The position numbers and the translations under genes are program-made. DNA of 64,000 nucleotides, taken from Janibacter sp. DB-40. GTDB lineage: Bacteria; Actinomycetota; Actinomycetes; Actinomycetales; Dermatophilaceae. This document shows, piece after piece, positions 45,914 to 54,700 of this stretch. How positions within the stretch are numbered: the stretch's first letter is position 1; the number at the start of each line of letters is the position of its first letter. Location of the stretch: the NCBI RefSeq assembly GCF_029510815.1, contig NZ_CP120360.1, positions 2,232,001 through 2,296,000 on the forward strand. Reading direction: 5' to 3'. The notes under the pieces are model-generated. The model saw only the letters and a program-made list of their open reading frames with translations. It made no database searches and was not told the DNA's origin.

Positions 45914-47511
45914 GCCGCCGCAGGGACCTCGGACCCACCGACCTGCAGCGGCTGACGGCCACGCTGACCACCGCTGCAGCGGACCTCGGCATCACACGGC
46001 CACACCGACCGTGGTTGCCGCCGCTGCCCGAGACCATCACCGCGGACCGGCTCCCCGTTCCCGTGGAGGACACCGGCGCCCCCTTCGCGCTCGTCGACCA
46101 TCCGGAGCGCCAGCAGCAGGAGCCGCTCCTGTGGTCACCGTGCGGGGGCCACTGGATGGTCGTCGGGGGGCCGGGCACCGGACGCACGACGAGCATCGCC
46201 GCGGTGGTCACGGCCGCAGCCGGCCACTGGAAACCCGAGCAGCTGCAGGTGCAGGTCATCGGTGACGGCTCATCCCTCCTCAGCGATCTCGTCCGACTGC
46301 CGCACGTGGGCAGCGTGGTCGACGGGGAGGACAGACCGACGACACGTCGCTTCCTCGGTCACCTCGAGGACGACCTCACCGCGCGCCGGGCCAGACTGCG
46401 CGCCAGCGGCCACTCGACCCTCGACGCCTGGTGGCAGGCACACGACGCCGACCCGTCGGGCGAGGTGCCCCCGCCCCACCTCCTGCTCGCCGTCGACGGT
46501 TGGGGACGTGCCACCCGGCCGCTCGGCGGGACGGATCTCGGGGAGACCGCGGAGCTGCTGGAGACGCTGCTGCGCGACGGCGTGGCAGCCGGCATCCGCT
46601 GTGTCGCCACGGGAGGCCGGGAGCTGCTCTCCGGTCGGATCTCCTCGCTCGTCACCACCCGGCTCCTGCTGCACCTCCCCGACCGGGGGGATGCCTCGCT
46701 CGCCGGACTGAAGCCGTCGGAGATCTCCGGGCCCCTGGTCGCGGGGCGAGCGCGAGTGCAACCCGGCGGGCACCTCCTCCAGATCGCGCGACCCGCGCCA
46801 CAGGCCTCGGGCCACTCGGTCTCCGGGCACGAGCACGCCCGCCCGTGGCGCGTCGAACCGCTGCCCGAGGCGGTGGCGGTCGCTCGCCTCCCGGCGGCCG
46901 GCGTGGAGCGCATCCCGGTCGGCATCGGCGGCTCCGGACGTGAGCCGGTGGTCTGGCGCGTCCCCGACGCCCGCCGGATGCTCGTCTGCGGCCCGCCGGG
47001 AAGCGGCCGCACGACCGCCCTCGTCACGATCGCCCGGCAGGCGATGACCACAGGGCATCCTGTGGTGCTCATCGGCCGAGGCCCGCTGGTCGAGCACCCG
47101 GACCTCGCCGAGGCCACCGTCTGCGGTCCCGAGGACCGGGACCGTCTCATCGCCCTGCGGCGCGCGCACCCGGACCTCGCGGTCGTGATCGACGACGCCG
47201 ACCGTGTCGAGGACGAGCCCGTCGCCGACGTGGTCAAGGAGATCCTGCGTCGGGTCGACAGCGATCGCGGGCTGGTCATCGCATCGACGGCAACGCAGAC
47301 GGCCGCGACCCGGGTCCGCGGGCTCGTCGCGGACATCGCGCGCTCCCGCGCCGGGATCCTCCTCCAGCCGACGAGTCGCGGCGACGGGGACGCTCTCAGC
47401 CTGCGGGTGCCGCCACTCCCCCGGATCCCGGGGCGTGGGTACCTCATCACCCAGGGTCGGGCCGAGGAGGTCCAGGTGGCGCGTGTGGCTGCCCCCGAGG
47501 GGTACGAGTGA
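45874..47511 (+). CDS. EssC/EccC-type ATPase, C-terminal part (ATPase domains 2 and 3), frameshifted from the previous gene
   Basis: A 545-residue frame that continues the previous gene in the -1 frame. In-frame sequence before the GTG (ARAFQTGRVAGHATSGSDG) matches the usual EssC region after domain 1, so the true join is at 45806-45823. It carries two more ATPase domains with Walker A GGPGTGRTTS (about 98) and GPPGSGRTT (about 372): in both the catalytic Lys is Arg, so these domains likely bind but hardly hydrolyse ATP. The domain cut resembles the natural EccCa/EccCb split of ESX-1, but the lost frame upstream argues for an indel. Ends in the palindromic element. Confidence 0.8.
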   Translation: MVVRTPGEPWPTVSRRRDLGPTDLQRLTATLTTAAADLGITRPHRPWLPPLPETITADRLPVPVEDTGAPFALVDHPERQQQEPLLWSPCGGHWMVVGGPGTGRTTSIAAVVTAAAGHWKPEQLQVQVIGDGSSLLSDLVRLPHVGSVVDGEDRPTTRRFLGHLEDDLTARRARLRASGHSTLDAWWQAHDADPSGEVPPPHLLLAVDGWGRATRPLGGTDLGETAELLETLLRDGVAAGIRCVATGGRELLSGRISSLVTTRLLLHLPDRGDASLAGLKPSEISGPLVAGRARVQPGGHLLQIARPAPQASGHSVSGHEHARPWRVEPLPEAVAVARLPAAGVERIPVGIGGSGREPVVWRVPDARRMLVCGPPGSGRTTALVTIARQAMTTGHPVVLIGRGPLVEHPDLAEATVCGPEDRDRLIALRRAHPDLAVVIDDADRVEDEPVADVVKEILRRVDSDRGLVIASTATQTAATRVRGLVADIARSRAGILLQPTSRGDGDALSLRVPPLPRIPGRGYLITQGRAEEVQVARVAAPEGYE

Positions 47512-47524
47512 GGGCAGGGATGGA

Positions 47525-47639
47525 GGGACAAGGGTGGGATCGGTCCGACTCAGGCCGCCGCCCGGACCGTCACGACGAGGCGCCGATCACGACCGAGGAG
47601 TCCGGGCGGTGCGCCACGGGCCGGTCCCATCCTTGTCCC
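47525..47639. repeat. nested palindromic element of 115 bases between convergent genes
   Basis: The outer arms 47525-47543 and 47621-47639 pair over 19 bases with two G-U wobbles (GGGACAAGGGTGGGATCGG and its partner). An inner perfect 10-bp stem lies at 47558-47567 and 47600-47609 (CCGCCCGGAC/GTCCGGGCGG). It fills the gap between the EssC end and the amidase end, so it may be a bidirectional terminator, a structured RNA, or a degenerate miniature transposable element. Confidence 0.5.
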
Positions 47640-47665
47640 GGCCGCCGTCCTACTATCCAGCGCGA

Positions 47666-49372
47666 TCAGACGAGCGGTGGCGTCCGCGGCGGCACGGTGC
47701 GCCGCTCCCCCGTCGCCTCGAAGGCTGCCGCCATCGCCAGCAACGCATTGTCGTCCCAGCCGCGCCCGGCGAAGGTCAGCCCGACCGGCATGCCGATGTC
47801 GGCCATCGTGCCCATCGGCACCGTGACCGTCGGGATGCCCAGGTGCCGCGGGACGAGGTTGCCGTTGGCCACCCAGACCCCGTTGCGCCAGGCCAGATCC
47901 GCCGAGGCCTCGTCCACGTCCGCGTCGGCGGGCCCGACGTCTGCGACCGCGGGGAAGATCACCGCGTCCAGACCGAGGGCGTCCATCCACTCCTCGAGGT
48001 CCACGCGGCGGGTCTCCTCGAGGCCGCGCAGGCCCCCTTCGAGCAGCGGGAGCGAGGTGACGTCCTCGACGACCCCCACCTCACGGGCACGGGTGACGTA
48101 GTCCGCGAGGTCGACGTCGGGCTCGCCGTAGCGGTCGGGGAGGGCCCCCTCCGGCTGGGGGAAGATCGCAGGCCCGTCGACATCGACGAGCCGGTGCAGG
48201 TGCGGGTCGCCGTTGGCGCGCAGGAAGGTCTCCCACCCCCACATCGCCTGCTCCCAGATCTCCTCCTCGAGGTAGCCCTGCGGCAGCAGCCCGCGGGTGG
48301 CGACCGTCGGGGCACCGGCGCGGTCACCCTCGTAGTTCGACACCACGGGGAAGTCGGTCTCCACGACCTGCGCACCGGCCGCCTCGAGGTCGGCGCGGGC
48401 CGCCTCGAAGAGCGCCAGGACGCTGGGCCGGGGCACGATCCGCTCCCCCGTCGGCCCGCCGAAGCCGGTGCCGGTCCCGGCGTCCTCGTCGGTGCCGAGG
48501 TACATCCGCGGCACCCCCAGACGCAGTCCGCGAAGGGGGGCACCGTCGCCGGTGCGCAGGGTCGGGTAGGAGTCCGGACGCACGCTCGAGGACGCGGGCA
48601 CCTCGATCCACGGCTGGGTACGCCACAGGTCTCCCGTGGTGTCCGGGTCGTCGGCGACGACGACGTCGAGCACCTCGAGCAGGTCGGCCATCGTGCGGGT
48701 CTGCGGGACGACGACGTCCATCGACGGCACGAGGGGCCAGTTGCCGCGCACCGAGATGACCCCGCGCGAGGGCGTGTAGGCGCACAGCGCGTTGTTGCTC
48801 GCCGGCGCCCGCCCGGAGGACCACGTCTCCTCCCCGAGGCCGAAGGCAGCGAAGCTGGCTGCGGTAGCGGTCCCCGAGCCGTTGGAGGACCCCGAGGCGA
48901 AGGCGGCGGTGAGGTACTCACCGTTGTAGGGGCTCTCGGCCCGTCCGTAGACGCCCCGCTGCATGCCCCCGTTGGCCATGGGCGGCATGTTCGTCAGGCC
49001 GATGAGCACCGCACCACCCGCGCGCAGCCGCGCGATGGTGAAGGCGTCACGCTGCGCCACGAGGTCGGCGAAGGCCGGAGACCCGCTGGCGCAGGTCAGA
49101 CCGCTGACGAGGTAGGAGTCCTTGGCGGTGTACGGGATGCCGTCGAGGGGGCCGAGCGGTTGTCCCTCGGCACGGCGGCGGTCGGCCGCCCGGGCCTCCT
49201 CGAGCGCGAGCGGGTTGCGCACGACGACCGCGTTGAGCCGGATGCCGTCGGCGTCGTAGGCGGCGATCCGCGCGAGGTAGGCCGTGACCAGCTCCTCGCT
49301 CGTGGTCTCGCCGGACCTCAGGGCGGCGCGCATGGAGGCGATGTCGGCCTCGACGACGTCGAAGCCACCCAT
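47666..49372 (-). CDS. amidase (amidase signature family)
   Basis: A 568-residue enzyme. The amidase signature triad is visible: Lys in GIPYTAKDSYLV, the cis-Ser in GSSNGSGTATAASFA with the nucleophile Ser a few residues further on (FASGSSNGSG). The rest has DYVTRAREVGVVEDV and ends with GNLVPRHLGIPTVTVPMG and LTFAGRGWDDNALL, common in long AS-family members. No signal peptide. It may cut an amide or allophanate-like substrate; nothing in the context decides. Its ATG shares one base with the stop of the small membrane gene upstream (TGATG). Confidence 0.87.
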   Translation of the reverse strand: MGGFDVVEADIASMRAALRSGETTSEELVTAYLARIAAYDADGIRLNAVVVRNPLALEEARAADRRRAEGQPLGPLDGIPYTAKDSYLVSGLTCASGSPAFADLVAQRDAFTIARLRAGGAVLIGLTNMPPMANGGMQRGVYGRAESPYNGEYLTAAFASGSSNGSGTATAASFAAFGLGEETWSSGRAPASNNALCAYTPSRGVISVRGNWPLVPSMDVVVPQTRTMADLLEVLDVVVADDPDTTGDLWRTQPWIEVPASSSVRPDSYPTLRTGDGAPLRGLRLGVPRMYLGTDEDAGTGTGFGGPTGERIVPRPSVLALFEAARADLEAAGAQVVETDFPVVSNYEGDRAGAPTVATRGLLPQGYLEEEIWEQAMWGWETFLRANGDPHLHRLVDVDGPAIFPQPEGALPDRYGEPDVDLADYVTRAREVGVVEDVTSLPLLEGGLRGLEETRRVDLEEWMDALGLDAVIFPAVADVGPADADVDEASADLAWRNGVWVANGNLVPRHLGIPTVTVPMGTMADIGMPVGLTFAGRGWDDNALLAMAAAFEATGERRTVPPRTPPLV

Positions 49373-49770
49373 CACAGGGCCCGGTCGTCGTAGTGGTGCG
49401 CGGGCGCCAGGAGGGCAGCGCCGATGCCGACGACCGCGAGGGCGGCCAGTCCCAGGCCGAACCACAGCCCCGTCGAGGTGCCGAGCGTCCACGACGCGGG
49501 CAGGAGCAGCAGGTTCCACACGATCGTCGGGGTCCGCGGCCACACACGTCCCCGCAGCCAGGACATCCCGACGGCGAGGAGCAGGAGCGCGAAGATCAAC
49601 GAGACCACGAGGGACATGGACGCCGTGTTGGCGTCGAAGGCCTGGTCCGCGAGCAGCTCGAGGGCGTACATCCCAGCGGTCACGAAGAGCAGGGCCGACT
49701 CGACGAGGCAGACGGCGCCCGCAACGCGACGGGGCACGAGGGGATCGACGGGAAGGTTCGGGAGGGTCAC
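49372..49770 (-). CDS. small integral membrane protein, unknown
   Basis: A 132-residue protein with four hydrophobic helices: AGAVCLVESALLFVTAGMYAL, MSLVVSLIFALLLLAVGMS, TIVWNLLLLPASWTLG, GLGLAALAVVGIGAALL. Acidic loop between the first two. No family recognised. The GTG start (VTLPNLPVDPL) is chosen; a longer start at 49827 would overlap the whiB promoter region. Probably co-transcribed and translationally coupled with the amidase. Confidence 0.62.
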   Translation of the reverse strand: MTLPNLPVDPLVPRRVAGAVCLVESALLFVTAGMYALELLADQAFDANTASMSLVVSLIFALLLLAVGMSWLRGRVWPRTPTIVWNLLLLPASWTLGTSTGLWFGLGLAALAVVGIGAALLAPAHHYDDRAL

Positions 49771-49820
49771 GCCAGAAGGGTAGGTGACGCGGCACACGTC
49801 AAGTGACACGCGAGTAAGTC

Positions 49821-49851
49821 TCGACACACGGGGTAGTCATCGCGGTATCTT
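49821..49851 (+). promoter_or_regulatory. probable promoter of whiB
   Basis: TCGACA (49821-49826) and TATCTT (49846-49851) lie 19 bases apart and match -35 and -10 boxes well. The expected transcript would carry a leader of about 107 bases. A CRP-like half-symmetric site GTG-N8-CAC lies at 49784-49797, about 67 bases before the start point. Confidence 0.45.
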
Positions 49852-49965
49852 GGAGTTTCGTGTGCCTGAGGCAATGAAATTTTCCGGCGCCCCGGATCGT
49901 TGCCCCACTGGCACCACCCACCAGGCCACTGACGACCTCCCCCGACATCAAGGAGCACATCCCCC

Positions 49966-50214
49966 ATGGATTGGCGCGACCGCGCAGCCTGTCTGGACGA
50001 GGATCCAGAACTCTTCTTCCCCATCGGCAACACCGGCCCCGCGATCGCGCAGATCGAGGAGGCAAAGAAGGTCTGCCGTCGCTGCGAGGTCATCGACACC
50101 TGTCTCCAGTGGGCCCTCGAGTCCGGTCAGGACGCCGGTGTCTGGGGCGGGCTCTCCGAGGACGAGCGCCGCGCGCTCAAGCGCCGCAAGGCCCGCGCCC
50201 GACGCGCCGGCTGA
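49966..50214 (+). CDS. whiB1: WhiB1-type iron-sulfur transcription factor
   Basis: An 82-residue WhiB protein. The four cluster cysteines are C9, C37, C40 and C46; the turn motif GVWGG and the basic C-terminal helix SEDERRALKRRKARARR for DNA binding follow. The start MDWRDRAACLDEDPELFFP and overall size match WhiB1 of mycobacteria, an essential [4Fe-4S] NO sensor that pairs with sigma A. Placed next to and convergent with the PdtaS-like kinase, as Rv3219 is with Rv3220c. A terminator hairpin follows. Confidence 0.92.
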   Translation: MDWRDRAACLDEDPELFFPIGNTGPAIAQIEEAKKVCRRCEVIDTCLQWALESGQDAGVWGGLSEDERRALKRRKARARRAG

Positions 50215-50234
50215 GCCCCCACGCACACTGACCA

Positions 50235-50262
50235 CCGTCTCCGAGCACCTGCTCGGGGGCGG
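50235..50262. terminator. hairpin between whiB and pdtaS
   Basis: CCGTCTCCGAGC and GCTCGGGGGCGG pair over 12 bases with two G-U pairs and an ACCT loop, followed by TTT on the plus strand. It lies between convergent stops, so it can end both transcripts. Confidence 0.75.
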
Positions 50263-50283
50263 TTTCGTCGTGTGGGGGGACCG

Positions 50284-51747
50284 TCACCGGTCGACCCGCT
50301 GCAGACGGGCGCTGAACCGCACCCGGGTCCCCCGCGGCTCGGCGTCGTCCCACCGGATCTGGCCACCGAGGTCCTGCACCATCGACGTGACGATCCGTGT
50401 CCCCAGACCGGCCCTGCTCGGTCGAAACCCCCTCGGCAGTCCTGCCCCGTCGTCGACGACGGTGACCCGCAGGATGTCGCTCTCCCCCTCGTCGGAGCGG
50501 TGGGCGTCCACCTCGACCGTCCCCCCGTCCGGGACCCCGTGCTCGACCGCGTTCTGGATCAGCTCGGAGAGGATGAGGCCGACCGCCGTCGCGTCCTCGG
50601 CCTGCATCATCCCGAAGGACCCGGTGAAGCTCGTGTCGATCGCGCCCGTCGTCCGCGCCACCTCGACGACCGCCCGCAGACCCCGCACCGCGATGTTGTC
50701 GAAGTCGACCGTCTCCGCGAACCCGGTGCTCAGTGCCTCGTAGATCATCGCGATGACGCCGACGCGCCGCTCGGCCTCCGTCAACGCGATCCGGGCGGAC
50801 TCCTCAGGCATGCGACGCGACTGCATGCGCAGCAGTGCCGCGACCGTCTGGAGGTTGTTCTTCACCCGGTGGTGGATCTCGCGGATGGTCTGGTCCTTGG
50901 TCATCAGCTCCTCGCCGTGCCGGCGCAGCTCGGAGATGTCGCGGACCAGGACGATCGCCCCGTGGCGCTGCCTCCCCCTCATGAGGGGGATCGCCCGCAT
51001 CGCGAGCGCGGCTCCGTCCGTGCTGACATCGGCCCGCCACGCCGCGCGTCCCATCGCCACCATGGCCAGGCTCTCGTCGACCTGGCCGACCTGCGCGGCG
51101 AGACCACTCACCACGCGCACGAGGACCTCCGACTCGAGGGGCCCCTGGTGGCCCAGCTGGCGGATGGCACTGAGCGCATGGGGCGAGGCGTACTCGACGA
51201 CCCCCGCGGCGTCCAGGCGGATCACGCCGTCACCCACGCGCGGCGCGCCCTGCCGCACACCGCTCGGCGAGTAGCCGGGCGTGGGCCAGCCGCCCTCGGG
51301 CACCATCGCGAAGAGGTCGTCGCCCATCGCTCCGTAGCACTCCTGGAGCCGGGTGTCCGGTCGGCCGCTGTCGAGCATGTCGTGGATGCTCAGCACACCG
51401 ATGGTGCGGCCGTTGCGGCGCACGGGACGAGCCCGCTCGTGGATGAGGTCCTGCCCGCGGGTGCGGACGTGCTCGCTCATCCCCTCCTGCGCGGCGTCGG
51501 AGACGAGGTCACCGAAGACGGCGCTGGCGCCGAGGCCGACGGCCTCCTCGACGAAGACCATCGGACCCGTCATCGGTCGGGTGTGGGCAGCCGCGACCCA
51601 GCCGTCGTCCTGGGCGAGCCACAGGACCAGGTCGCTGAAGGCCAGGTCGGCGAGCACCTGCCAGTCCTCGATGAGCAGGTGCAACCGCTCGGCGTCGCCC
51701 GCCTCGAGGCCGGGGGTGATCCGCAGGAAGTCCGCCAGTGTCCGCAC
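50284..51747 (-). CDS. pdtaS: sensor histidine kinase PdtaS-like (HisKA_2/HWE type)
   Basis: A 487-residue soluble kinase. N-terminal GAF-like domain (LIEDWQVLADLAFSDLVLWLAQDDG), a PAS domain in the middle (GVVEYASPHALSAIRQLG), then the HisKA_2 dimerisation helix with the phospho-His in EIHHRVKNNLQTVAALLRMQ (about 289), and the ATPase domain with N-box SELIQNAVEHG and G-boxes DDGAGLP and GLGTRIV. There are no membrane helices. Position beside whiB1 matches Rv3220c, whose regulator PdtaR is an RNA-binding ANTAR protein. The GTG start VRTLADFLRITPG is used. The PdtaR partner is not in this window. Confidence 0.92.
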   Translation of the reverse strand: MRTLADFLRITPGLEAGDAERLHLLIEDWQVLADLAFSDLVLWLAQDDGWVAAAHTRPMTGPMVFVEEAVGLGASAVFGDLVSDAAQEGMSEHVRTRGQDLIHERARPVRRNGRTIGVLSIHDMLDSGRPDTRLQECYGAMGDDLFAMVPEGGWPTPGYSPSGVRQGAPRVGDGVIRLDAAGVVEYASPHALSAIRQLGHQGPLESEVLVRVVSGLAAQVGQVDESLAMVAMGRAAWRADVSTDGAALAMRAIPLMRGRQRHGAIVLVRDISELRRHGEELMTKDQTIREIHHRVKNNLQTVAALLRMQSRRMPEESARIALTEAERRVGVIAMIYEALSTGFAETVDFDNIAVRGLRAVVEVARTTGAIDTSFTGSFGMMQAEDATAVGLILSELIQNAVEHGVPDGGTVEVDAHRSDEGESDILRVTVVDDGAGLPRGFRPSRAGLGTRIVTSMVQDLGGQIRWDDAEPRGTRVRFSARLQRVDR

Positions 51748-51776
51748 GCCGTGATCCTAACGACGTGCCACACCGG

Positions 51777-54700
51777 TCAGCGGGTCACCGACCGCAGCGT
51801 GCGCAGGGCCACCGACAAGGCGGCCAGGCCCGGGTCGCTCAGCTGCCGGATCCCGGCGAGCTGGGTGTCGACTCGCTCCACCGCCTCGTCGTGCTCCCGG
51901 CACCATGCGGCGTACCGCTCGTGGGCGTCGACGCCGTCCCTCTCGAGGACCGAGCGGGTCAGGGTCTGCAGGGTGGCGTAGAGGTCGTCGCGCAACGCGG
52001 CGCGGGCCAGCGAGTCCCACCGCTGCTCACGGGGCAGGCGCGTGACCAGCGTGAGCAGCTCGTCGATGCCGAAGGACTCCGACAGCAGGAAGTAGACCTC
52101 CGCCACCTCACGCGGCGTGCGTTCCCTGTCGTGCGCCATGTCGACGATGTCCAGCAGGGCGAAGCTGTCCATGAGGGCGGCCGCGTCCCGGGCGAGGTCG
52201 TCGGGCACCCCGTCCTTGATGAGCTCCTCGGTCTTGCGCTCCAGCCGATCGGCCTGCGACCCGTCCAGGAAGTCCGGCACCATCGGGGCCAGGCGGCCGA
52301 CCTCCGCGAACCGCTCGATCTCGACCGCCGGCTGCAACCGTCCCGGCCGGGAGGCGAGGAACCACCGCACCGAGCGGTCCATGAGCCGGCGGAACTCCAG
52401 GTACAGACGTGTCTGCACCTGGGTGGGCACGACGTTGTCCAGGGCCTCCACGCGGGCGACGAAGTCGTCGAGACCGAAGACCTCCCGGATGACGAGGAAG
52501 GCGCGGGCGATCTGGACGGGCGTCGCACTCGTCTCCTCGCCGGCCCGCTGGACGAAGGTGATCCCGCCACGGTTGACGAGGTCGTTCGCCACGGCGGTGG
52601 TCACGATCTCCCGGCGAAGGGGGTGCCCCGCCACGTCCTCGGCGAACCGCTCGTCCCGCAGCGGGCCGGGGAAGTAGGTGCGCAGCTGCCGCTCCGTCGC
52701 AGGATCGTCGGGCAGGTCCGACTCGAGCAGGTCCTCCTTGAGGGACATCTTCGAGTAGGCCAGCAGCACCGCCAGCTCCGGCGAGGTCAGGCCCCGGTCC
52801 TCCTCGAGCAGGTCCTTCACCTGGGAGGTGGTCGGCAGGAACTCCAGCTCGCGGTCGAGGTCGCCGCGCTCGGTGAGCGACTCCATGAGGCGCTCGTGCA
52901 CGGCGAGCATGCTGCCGTCCTGGGCGCGGGCGTTCCCCAGGAGGACGTTCTGCTCGTAGTTGTCACGCAGCACCTGCTGGGCGACCTCGTCGGTCATCGA
53001 CGCGAGGAGCTCGTCGCGGTCCTCCGCGGCGAGCGCGCCGCGGCGGATGGCCTCACCGAGGAGGATCTTGATGTTGACCTCCCGGTCGGAGGTGTCCACG
53101 CCGGCGGAGTTGTCCACGGCATCGGTGTTGAGGCGTACCCCGGCGAGCGCCGCCTCGATGCGGCCACGCTGGGTGGCACCGAGGTTGCCCCCTTCGCCGA
53201 CGACCCGGGCCCCGACCATGGATCCGGTGATGCGAATGGCGTCGTTGGCCCGATCGCCGACGGCCGCGTCCGACTCCCCGTCGGCCTTGATGTAGGTGCC
53301 GATCCCGCCGTTCCACAGCAGGTCCACCGGCGCCTGCAGCACTGCGTGGATCAGCTCGTTCGGAGTGATGTTCGTCGGGCCGTCGAGGCCCAGCGCACGG
53401 GCGGCCTGCTCGCTCACGGGGACGGACTTGGCGTGGCGGGACCACACACCCCCACCCTCGCTGATCAGCGACCGGTCGTAGTCGTCCCAGGTACTGCGCG
53501 GCAGGGCGAAGAGGCGCTCACGCTCGGCGAAGGACACCGCCGCATCGGGCTCGGGATCGATGAAGACGTGCATGTGGTTGAAGGCCGCCACGAGTCGGAT
53601 GTGCTGCGACAGCAGCATTCCGTTGCCGAAGACGTCACCGGCCATGTCGCCGATCCCGACGACGGTGAAGTCCTGGGTCTGGGTGTCGTGGCCGAGCTCG
53701 CGGAAGTGTCGCTTGACCGATTCCCACGCTCCCTTGGCGGTGATCCCCATCCCCTTGTGATCGTACCCGACCGACCCTCCGGAGGCGAAGGCGTCGTCGA
53801 GCCAGAAGCCGTACTCGCGGGCGATCGAGTTGGCCAGGTCGGAGAAGGACGCCGTCCCCTTGTCGGCCGCGACCACGAGGTAGGAGTCGTCGCCGTCGTG
53901 CCGGACCACCCGCTCCGGCGGCACGATCTCCCCCTGGACGCGGTTGTCGGTGACGTCGAGCATCCCCGAGATGAATCCGCGGTAGGCCGAGCGGCCGGCC
54001 TCCATCCACGCGTCACGGTCCAGGGCCGGGTCGGGCAGCTGCTTGGCGAAGAACCCGCCCTTGCTTCCCGTGGGCACGATGACGGCGTTCTTGACCATCT
54101 GCGCCTTGACGAGACCGAGCACCTCGGTCCGGAAGTCGTCCCGCCGGTCGCTCCAGCGCAGCCCGCCACGGGCCACCGCGCCGAACCTCAGGTGCACGCC
54201 CTCGACCTGTGGGCTGTGCACCCAGATCTCGAAGGCCGGGTGCGGCTTCGGCATGTCCGGGACCGCGGCCGGCTCGAGCTTGAAGGACATCCGCGGCAGA
54301 GGCGCCCCGTCCTCGTCGGCGACGAAGTAGTTCGTGCGCAGCGTCGCGCGGACGAACCCGACGAAGGAACGGATGATGCGGTCCTGCTCGAGCGAGGAGA
54401 CGTCCTCCAGGGCGGCGTCGATGCGGGCGATCACCTCGGCCTCGGCCTCCTCACGCTCCTCCCCCGCGGCCGCGTCGAAACGGTCGGGGTCGAACCGGGT
54501 CTCGAAGAGCTCGACGATCGACCGGGCCACCCCGTGGTGCTCGACGATCGCGGACTCGAGCGTGCGCTGCCCCCAGGAGCTGCCGATCTGCCGCAGGTAC
54601 CGGCCGATGGCCCGCAGCAGGGCGATCTGCCGCCAGGTCAGGCCCGCGCGGATCACCAGGGCGTTGAACCCGTCCGACTCCGCGCCGCCCGCCTGCACTG

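Noticed and set aside
45806..47511. Two natural genes EccCa and EccCb rather than a broken gene
   Set aside because: Not excluded, but conserved EccC sequence continues upstream of the second start in its own frame, which a true separate gene would not need.
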